Shown here: positions 57,170-64,000 of the stretch, one piece after another
Layout of the letters: each line of letters opens with the position of its first letter
How positions within the stretch are numbered: the stretch's first letter is position 1
DNA from: Acanthosepion esculentum
Taxonomy: Eukaryota; Mollusca; Cephalopoda; Sepiida; Sepiidae
Assembly (NCBI GenBank): GCA_964036315.1
Contig: OZ038492.1
Coordinates: forward strand, 43,260,522-43,324,521
Direction: 5' to 3'
DNA length: 64,000 bases
Notes under the pieces: model-generated
Told to the model about the DNA's origin: nothing
The model's input: the letters and a program-made list of their open reading frames with translations, nothing else
The model's database searches: none
Translations under genes and position numbers: made by a program

Positions 57170-57530
57170 TTTGACATTGAAATTCAACGTTAATATATCA
57201 GCGATAGAGCTGCCGAAACGGAAGAATTTGAACAATTTCTTCAGATATAAAATCTTCATGTGGCAGAAATATCGTTCAACATATGAATGATGAGAATATC
57301 CAAGAGGCTTTCTTCTAAGCAACGTGTAAACCTTAAAGAAAACGGAAACAACAAAGACATTTAGAGTCAGAAGGAGGCATTTGAAATTTCTTGTGCACTT
57401 AAGGTAGAAAAACTTGACACTCACCGAACGTATAGCAGATAAAAGACAGGTGGAGTCAGTGAGTCAGCTATATATTGAAAATTGCCAACAACAGCAAGGA
57501 AAAAATGGGTGGCACCTGTAAATATAAGAG
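57170..57530 (+). pseudogene. LINE-C fragment, 3' side of a nested insertion
   Basis: The plus strand reads 'QHMNDENI' (family 'EHVSNEEV'), 'TFRVRRRHLKFLVHLR' (RKRxLKFxGHxMRKE), 'NLTLTERIADKR' and 'GKNGWH'. It is the C-terminal end of LINE-C and continues the fragment at 55905-56065. Confidence 0.7.
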
Positions 57531-59234
57531 AAAATAATGATATAATCAATACGATGACTTTCAACACGATATTAAGCAAAATGTTTGGGAGGAAAGAAGC
57601 ATAAATACTAGAATGAGCGATAGTGGTGTTGACAAGTCGATTTCTCCGGAAAAAAACTGTTTTAAGAAAATAATTTTAGAAATATCAACCGACAGAAACA
57701 CTGTCAAATATTTCCTGTATAGAAACGACTAATTTCCTTATTATTATAACTATCAGAATCTCGTTGAAATATTGAAACTCACAGTAAATTAGGAATGGGA
57801 TCATATAACGCCTGCTGAAGATAAATCAGAATTCTACTCATCATCATTCCTAAAGATTTCATCATAAAATACACTTCATCTAAATGCCTCTTTAAAAATA
57901 ATTCTATTTTAAATATCTACCATTCTAAAAGCCGATAATCTCGGACAAAAGAGATTATCGCCTTTTAGAATGGGCGGAAAAAAGTATAATAGACCTCATT
58001 TCTATCTGTCATTCTCTGTTCAAACGCAGTAAAACAAACCATTCTTTAATAAGACGGTAATAGGCAATTGGTAATGAATTCTTTACGTGGTGGTCCGCAA
58101 AAGCTCCTGGAGAAAAGGAAATGGGCCACAATTAACTACTTCAAAAATCAGTTCGCAACTGAATATGATGAGGCTGTGTGCCTAGTAGAATGAGAGGGCA
58201 TTTTGTATTACGAGATCCTCCCGCCAAATCATAAACTAAATTCAGTCTTCTTTTTTGATGTGCTGCATCCCTTCAGAATATAGGCGACCATGCCCTTCAT
58301 ATCTTCCTGTCCCTTGTAGTTCTTAATAAGTTTTTCTCCCAAATCCATTTAATCTAGCTCATCAAGTTTGTCAACGGGAGGACATCAATTCGGTAGTAGG
58401 CTGTAAAACCCACTTTGAAGAGTTCCTCACTCAGAAAGATGCCATCCTCTGGGAGGATAGAGTCATGAAGCTACACCAAATGTAGTGAAAGATAGTGAAA
58501 CAGAATGACATATCTGTCATTGAATAAATCTATTTATAAATATATATATATATATTGTGATTGAAATTCCTTTAAAAACGCCGATATTTATTAAACTGTT
58601 TCTATTCTAAATATCATTTCATCTGAAAAGGATGTATTCCTTACTAACTCATTTCTCAAACTTGTTCATTTTGTTTATTGATAGATCACTGCAGCAGAAT
58701 TGTACAAATTGTCCTGCACGGTTATTTGCTTTCTGCTGTTAATCTCTACTGTTGGAGCAAATGGTAATCCTCCTTCTCTGTGAACATGCTCAAGCAAACG
58801 GTTTCCTGATTAACTTTCAACTGAAGCAAACTAACTGTGCTTGCTCTGGTTTTGTAACTTGATGAGATGCAACATGTGGCAGTTTTTATATATACTTGAG
58901 AGTATTTACCGATTCATTTCTCATATGCTTCCTATAACCGCTCTATTTGTTGGCTATGAATTGACTTTTAGGTCTAGCAGGCCGTAGTAATAGATCATAT
59001 CCCGAGAAGAGATAGTCCTTATTCTGTAAATTCTCAAACTTAGTTTCAAAACGCTCATCAACATTCTATACGTTTAACGTTCTAGTTAAGTATTTTAGGA
59101 GGTTCACTGTTTTGGACACGATTTCTACTTCTCTCGCAGGGATCAAATATAGTGTCCTTTTATAACTGACTCACTTTTCCCATCAAAAACGGGATCTGGA
59201 TCATCAGTTAATATCACCATTAAAATTAAATCAC
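57531..59234. other. Unassigned sequence with one hairpin
   Basis: No gene recognised. It contains the hairpin at 57920-57973. Confidence 0.45.
57920..57973. repeat. 54-nt hairpin
   Basis: 23-bp arms (CCATTCTAAAAG... and ...CTTTTAGAATGG) with one mismatch and an 8-nt loop GGACAAAA. It resembles a small foldback remnant. A pre-miRNA is possible in length but nothing else supports it. Confidence 0.85.
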
Positions 59235-59830
59235 TTTACCCCAAGCAAGGCGACAATGTCACTAGGACGCAGGTGGTTAAATAGTGAAAGAGAATATGTT
59301 TTTAATCGGAATCATTACAAACAAAGGCAGTAATACCTCTAAAACACAAGCAGTTACATGGTGTGGAAGAATTATGAACAGAAACATTAATGTTGAGCAG
59401 AAAGAGAAGACAGTAATCAGCTGCACGGTAGATAGCGATTGGCATTGCATTTAAAATTTTTCAGATGAAAGTTGGCTGAAAAACCTGGAAACAGAAGCGA
59501 GTTCCACAAGCGAGAAATGCGAGGGCAAAAACCGCATAGAATTTACAACATCTAGCCAGCTCAACTGTAAATTGATGAGATCTCGACGTCAGTCTAGTAC
59601 TGCGCTTAAATTAAAAAACTCTAGGTACCATAGCAAAGAACTCATTCGAACAATTACCTTGAAAGTATTTATAGAAAAAGAAGCAACCTTACAGCAGGTG
59701 GGAAGTGACTGGAGCTGAGACGCCAGATCAGGACCAATGATATTGCAGATTCTTCTTTGGATTTAATCATGGAGCTCAAGGTAAATAGCAGGATCATATG
59801 TGGCAACAGAAATTCTAAACATGGAAATGA
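59235..59830 (-). pseudogene. LINE-A 3' end
   Basis: The 3'-terminal block on the minus strand lies at 59235-59275 (GCCTTGCTTGGGGTAAAG). Upstream to about 59830 are eroded tail segments (the 'LDKIQRRIC' and 'FHG' regions only as nucleotide similarity to the better copies). A partial duplicate of the end block appears near 59310-59370. Confidence 0.65.
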
Positions 59831-59874
59831 GAAAATCTTAGTGAGTAGAAGTGAGAAAAGATCAAAAAGTAACA

Positions 59875-60240
59875 AGATTCATGGGGACAGATGATGATTG
59901 ACGTTGCATTTAAATGTTTGATGATCGTAGGTGTCAGGCAAACAATAAATCGGATGGGAATTCCGCAGTCGAGAAGTGCGAGAAAATAAACTGTTCGAAT
60001 AGAAGTGGCGGTTGCATCTGGCTAACATCTTCAGTAACAGGGTGAGATCTAGTTGCCAATCTAGTAGTACCCTTAAACACATATAGTAGACACTAGGAAA
60101 ATAAGCTAATCAGAACATTTTACATGAATATACTTGTAGAAAAGCCAGAGGGAATCCACGTCACGTCAATGGTTATTTGACTGGAGTCGAGATGCCAAGT
60201 CAGGATCGACCACATTAGAGACCCTTCTTTGTTGGGAAAG
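59875..60240 (-). pseudogene. LINE-A 3' region
   Basis: A minus-strand frame gives 'ARCNRHFYSNSLFSRTSRLR' and 'NSHPIYCLPDTYDHQTFKCN' then 'VNHHLSP', the best version of the family's C-terminus here. Earlier parts to 60240 show broken 'VIGPDLAS' and 'SHRRNV' regions. The 3' block is missing, so the copy is cut at both ends. Confidence 0.8.
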
Positions 60241-60329
60241 GTCGGTTATGCTGACGCAGTATTGATGCCAGGCAAACAAAGAAAATTGGTCGATCTAGGC
60301 AAGTGAGAAAAGAAAAGGTGGATAAAAAA

Positions 60330-60930
60330 GAAATCAATTTCAAGAAGACAGAATGTACAGTTAACAGCAAAAGAAAGAGCCCAAGACGTTAAAACGATGG
60401 AGAGAAATATCTGGGAAGTGTTTTAACAGGCGATTGAAATTGTGATAGTAAAATCCTAAGGCGCACTCTGATAGCGAAATATGCCTTCAAAATGTTAAAA
60501 GAATTATTAAACAACAGGCAAATATCGTTAGGAACAAAAATAAGAGTGGTTAACTTCTATGTAATATCATTGCTTTTATATGTCAGTGAATGAAGGCCGA
60601 TATCCTCGCAGATGAAGAGATGCGACGCAGCAGGAATATATCTCTACAGAAGCATGCTGAGACTACAATGAACATCTGAGCAACGAGGAAGACTTAAGAA
60701 AAATGGGAACGAAAATGGCACTTATACTTAGACTCTGAAAAAGACAATTGAAAATCCAAGTACACGTTATGAGGAAAGCGGGCTAAGAGAATCTGACCCT
60801 TTCAGGATACATTGAATGCAGGATGGGCAAATAGAAGAATCGAGTAAGTTAACTAGCGGGATTGTCTAAATGGATGGCTGAACAAGGCGTAGGAAGGATA
60901 GTGAAAAGAAAAAAACATTACTTAAATCTA
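60330..60930 (+). pseudogene. LINE-C C-terminal half
   Basis: The plus strand reads 'NCDSKILRRTLIAKYAFKML' and 'KELLNNRQISLGTKIRVVNF' then 'YVISLLLYVSE', 'QMKRCDAAGIYLYRSMLRL', later 'EESGLRESDPFRIHW' and 'LSKWMAEQGVGRIVKRKK'. It is the clearest LINE-C C-terminus, with a few stops. It is followed at 60945 by a reversed LINE-A 3' end. Confidence 0.8.
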
Positions 60931-60944
60931 CGAAATTTTGTTTT

Positions 60945-61250
60945 AAGCTTACCACCCCAAGCAAGGCTGGAAGCCACTAGCACGCAAGGGGTTACAGAAG
61001 GTTTGGAGGAAGAGCAGATAGGAGTGGTAAAGGAAAGGATGTGGAGAAAGATAGTGGAGCGATCAAGGCAAGGGGGTTACAGAAGATTTGGAGCGAGAGC
61101 AGATAGGAATGAAAGGTGAAAGGATGTGGAGAAGGGAAGTGGATAGATCAAGGCAGCTGGAGATGTCGATTGACGTTACACTTAAATAGTTGGAGATTGT
61201 ATTTGTCAGGGAAACATAGGAAATTGTAGAGAGTACCGGTCACACACGTC
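60945..61250 (-). pseudogene. LINE-A 3' end with local duplication
   Basis: The 3'-terminal block on the minus strand lies at 60950-60990 (GCCTTGCTTGGGGTGGT). The stretch 'CAAGGGGTTACAGAAG' with AGGATGTGGAGAA is duplicated (about 60983-61050 and 61068-61135). Confidence 0.7.
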
Positions 61251-62344
61251 CTGAAGTGGTTAGGATGCATTAAAGTAGAGAAAGGTCTTTCATTTGAATA
61301 CAACCTGCTATTGTTTCAGTTTCAATGACCGAAACTCATATACCATCTGTGTTACCAGTTGAATGATTCATCCGTTTGATTTGGATATATCCAACACCTC
61401 TTTCCCATAGATGCAACTTTGCAAGCCCTTCGCTATTCTAATGCTATTTCCATGACAGTACATGCCTTAGATTCAGTTGGACCCTTTGATGTGATGTAAT
61501 GGTTAGCAAGCTAAAGTGAATGTCACTCAAAACCTATAATATGGAGAATATAATAGATTCACGCCTTTCTTCATCGGCATTTATAAGAATATAAATGCAG
61601 CTGAATGAATCTGGATTTGAACTCACTTTGCCGATTCCACTTCCTATGCTGATAATAATTACGATATCTTCAGATTCACTACTGTTTATTATGTGCAAGA
61701 TAACCTGACGAGATTTGATACGCAACTGTTAATGTTTTTTTTATTTGGAATAGCTAGTTTGCAATATGCTTCGTCTTTTGATTGAAACATTTGTTTAATG
61801 TAAATACTCTTTATTCTCTGCCAAATAAATTAAATATCATACGAGACTGTGATTTCTAATTTTGGGTGGGAACCGCTAATAGACAAATCAAATTCTTAAA
61901 ATAAAACCGTGGAAAAGGAAACGAGAAATAACTCTATTCTCTTATGATAAAACTAAAAATCCAACAAAGAGAAATGATCGTCTTGGTCATGAATTGCCAT
62001 TGCATTTAAAAAAAAACTGGATAGTAATAACGCAACCGAAATTGTTTATATTTATTCACAAGTAAATCAAAGTGTTTGTCAAGTGGTAACCATATCCTAA
62101 AAGGGCAGACCATATTTGAAAATTATAGTAAGTTACAACAGAGTATGACATTAATTTAAATGTATTGAATGCTGCGCATCAACTGTAGTCAGGTTAGCCA
62201 TTTCGTATATGTTGTAAATTAGCATAGTACTCTCAACCGTTGCTTATATAAAAGGAGCCACCCTAATTTTCTTTGAATGCTTGAAGTAGAATACCTTTTT
62301 AGAAAATATGTAAAATGACTGGATAGACACAAGTTATATTCATT
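61251..62344. other. Unassigned sequence
   Basis: No gene recognised. A lone B-box-like GAGTTCAAATCC (minus, about 61612-61623) has no convincing A box. Confidence 0.4.
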
Positions 62345-62615
62345 GATTGATCGATTAATTGTATTGCATTTTTACGGGTTATCAACCTTTTCCAGCTACT
62401 TTTAAGGCCAGAAAATATTTTTACATTGTAAGAATATTTTGGCGATAATAATGATTTACGCCATCCAATTCCCGCGTAGCTGATGGAATTTGAGATAGAT
62501 ATTCATACTTTTTCCAATGGTATTTGCAAGAACCCGACTGGAATTCAAACTCGGTTGTCTGATTTTAAATTGTCAGCCGGTTACCATTACACCACCCACA
62601 CGTCTAAGCTTGCAG
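62345..62615 (-). mobile_element. tRNA-derived SINE (family 1)
   Basis: Head on the minus strand (62612-62535): GGGTGGTGTAATGGTAACCG (A-box region) and CGAGTTTGAATTCCAG (B box). The tail at 62345-62400 contains, reversed, 'GGTTGATAACCCGTAAAAAT'. It is the clearest copy of this family, matching 9.16-9.43 kb and 51.0-51.3 kb. Confidence 0.85.
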
Positions 62616-62934
62616 CTCCTGATATTCTCAAGCGGGCATCTATCTAGGTATTGACCAGGCTGGACGTTGTTAACTTAGGTGATCGTTCGAGAACCGGTGT
62701 TTGAACGTGATGTTGTCGTAAGCTGCATGACACAGCAGAGATGCCCTCCAAAAAGATATTTATTTTAACCAGGAATCATCGCAATTGATGCATAACAAAG
62801 CAGTGGGATCTGTGGAGGACCCCACGGAACACCTACGTTCAGAGCCTAAGAGTCATCCATATGAGAAATGATAGAAAGTAAAAAAACAAAACAGTAATAT
62901 ATCAAGTAAAATCCACTGCTCAGGTTAACTAAAA
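62616..62934. other. Unassigned sequence
   Basis: No gene recognised. Confidence 0.4.
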
Positions 62935-63153
62935 ACGATATATCTCTTACATATTTATAAGTCTACCATTCGTCCATGCTTTGAATATTACTGCCACATA
63001 TGGTCTGATGCTCCTGCTATATATTTAATGACTCTTGATAAAATCCACAGAAGAATCCGCATTGATATTGGTCCTGACCTGGCATCTGGGCTTCAATCTA
63101 TTTCCCACCGCCGTAATGTACCGTCTCAGTGTCTTTTCTAGAAATACTTTTAT
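62935..63153 (+). pseudogene. LINE-A internal tail fragment
   Basis: 'ISYIFISLPFVHALNITATY' (YKSTIRPxxEYCxHIW), then 'LLDKIHRRIRIDIGPDLASG' with 'LQSISHRRNVPSQCL', in two frames. It stops at a foldback repeat (63154). The continuing 3' part is absent here but a separate 3' end occurs at 63740. Confidence 0.75.
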
Positions 63154-63328
63154 GACATCACACACGACGAAATGGACAAAATCCGACAATTATTTTATAT
63201 ATTTTATTGTTATACGTTATTTATATAGACACAAATATTTAAGTAAATGCTCTGTTTATAATAACGTATAACAATAAAATATATTAAAATAATTGTCAGA
63301 CTTTGTCCATTTCGTAGTGTGTGACTTC
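63154..63328. repeat. Foldback repeat made of inverted SINE-tail sequence
   Basis: Arms of about 70 bp: GACATCACACACGACGAAAT at the left and ATTTCGTAGTGTGTGACTTC at the right, both with ACAATTATTTTA..ATATTTTATTGTTATACGTTAT or its complement. The right arm resembles the tail of the SINE at 63420-63655. The core AAATATTTAAGTAAATGCTC matches the foldback at 52.2 kb. Confidence 0.9.
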
Positions 63329-63419
63329 ATTTGTTTACGTGTAGATACGCATCGAGCAGATATGAATGTTTGATGGAAATCATGGAAAATTGTTGTTTAA
63401 AAGCAGTAAAATCGATCTT

Positions 63420-63655
63420 GCTAACCCGACGCTTTTCTGTAGCTAAATTGCATAGCACGTCAGGCTATATGACGTTTCCGTGTAGGATATAGGTTCGATT
63501 CCTGTCGGAGGACAAATATTTTCTCTGAAAATTTCTCGAACGTTCAGGCCGTTAAATGTTTCAAATACTGTTTATTATAAACAGAGCTTTTAGTAAAAAT
63601 TTTGTGTCTGTATACATAACGTATAGCAATAAAATATATTAAAATACTTTCATGG
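63420..63655 (+). mobile_element. tRNA-derived SINE (family 2)
   Basis: Head: TAGCTAAATTGCATAGCACG (A-box region) and GGTTCGATTCCTGTCGG (B box). Body: TTCTCGAACGTTCAGGC. Tail: ATAACGTATAGCAATAAAAT then ATATTAAAATA. It is a sister of the copy at 14085-14290 and of the head at 14765-14870. Confidence 0.82.
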
Positions 63656-63739
63656 AAATTGTTGTGATTGTCTTTCCACTATAGTAGCTTGAATTTATGA
63701 AATTAAGCGCAGTAATAGATTGCCGACCGGGTCTCATCA

Positions 63740-64000
63740 TTTTACACTTGTAATGTCTAGACACAACCGTAAGTTCTATGCTAACATTTTCTTCTCCCGC
63801 ACTTCTAGCTTGTGGAACTCTATTACGGATTTAAATACAATGTCAGTCGTTATCTACTGTCTACTTGATTCATCTTCTTTTATTTTTCTCGTTCCTTAAT
63901 AATGTTTCTATTTTTTCTTATTATTTATCACTGAGTATCCCCTTGTGTGTTAATTGTTTTATTGATTTGCTTGATGGGAAATGCTTAAAATAAAATTTAT
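63740..64000 (+). pseudogene. LINE-A 3' end (runs off the window)
   Basis: 'RHNRKFYANIFFSRTSSLWN' then 'SITDLNTMSVVIYCLLD', the family C-terminus. The 3' part follows ('TGAGTATCCCCTTGTGTG...TTGCTTGATGGGAAATG'). It is probably truncated by the window end. Confidence 0.75.

Noticed and set aside
61600..61630. SINE head from a lone B box
   Set aside because: No A box at the right distance and no tail similar to the other SINEs.

Overview
The window looks like gene-poor, AT-rich intergenic DNA from a metazoan, most likely a cephalopod mollusc such as an octopus. The organism is an inference. It rests on very abundant long (TA)n tracts, several tRNA-headed SINE families, decayed LINEs with an 'IQRRICNVIG'-type reverse-transcriptase tail, Tc1/mariner and Helitron remnants, and many foldback (hairpin) repeats. 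I found no convincing host protein-coding exon, no true tRNA or rRNA gene, no CRISPR array and no bacterial-style operon. Almost everything recognisable is a transposable element or a simple repeat.

Layout. 1-9 kb: microsatellites, a piggyBac-like foldback MITE (2486-2845), a LINE 3' end on the minus strand, Tc1 and mariner fragments back to back (6.15-7.04 kb) and a ~291-bp tandem duplication (7085-7662). 9-18 kb: SINEs, two LINE-A 3' ends, a 30-bp minisatellite of about 17 units (11601-12106), and two foldback repeats (13.7 and 16.7 kb). 18-22 kb: GATA repeats and about 2 kb of strikingly pyrimidine-rich plus strand. 22-30 kb: LINE-A fragments on both strands, three Tc1 transposase remnants and a mariner remnant with a DD37D-like spacing. 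30.44-34.52 kb: the best-preserved element, a Ty3/Gypsy LTR retrotransposon. It has two 288-bp LTRs differing at 4 positions, a primer-binding site, a polypurine tract and a matching ATATA flank. Its reverse transcriptase and RNase H are deleted and its integrase is split by one extra T. 34.5-43.4 kb: a foldback repeat family, a Tc1 transposase pseudogene (37.98-39.0 kb), an R2/NeSL-like LINE fragment (minus), a tRNA SINE, a mariner with both TIRs (41.86-42.56 kb) and a Helitron helicase fragment. 43.6-50.5 kb: a decayed LINE of a second family (C), a second copy of the DD37D-like mariner between two ~370-bp direct repeats, and further LINE pieces. 51-55.8 kb: SINE, foldback repeat, a non-autonomous Helitron (52.43-53.22 kb), and the N-terminal part of a Helitron protein on the minus strand. 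Upstream of that protein lie a perfect 63-bp palindrome, a four-CCAAT-box cluster and a ~176-bp tandem array. 55.9-64 kb: LINE-A copies, mostly minus, one of them nested inside a LINE-C copy, then SINEs and a foldback repeat made from SINE-tail sequence.

Functionally the window is a graveyard of retro- and DNA transposons. Possibly active or recently active parts are the LTR element, mobilised in trans if at all, and perhaps the foldback and SINE sequences as double-stranded RNA or RNA-editing substrates when transcribed. I did not find an undescribed multi-gene system. The most unusual items are the Helitron promoter, palindrome and array cluster at 53.9-55.6 kb, the dense foldback repeats, and the homogeneous 30-bp minisatellite.
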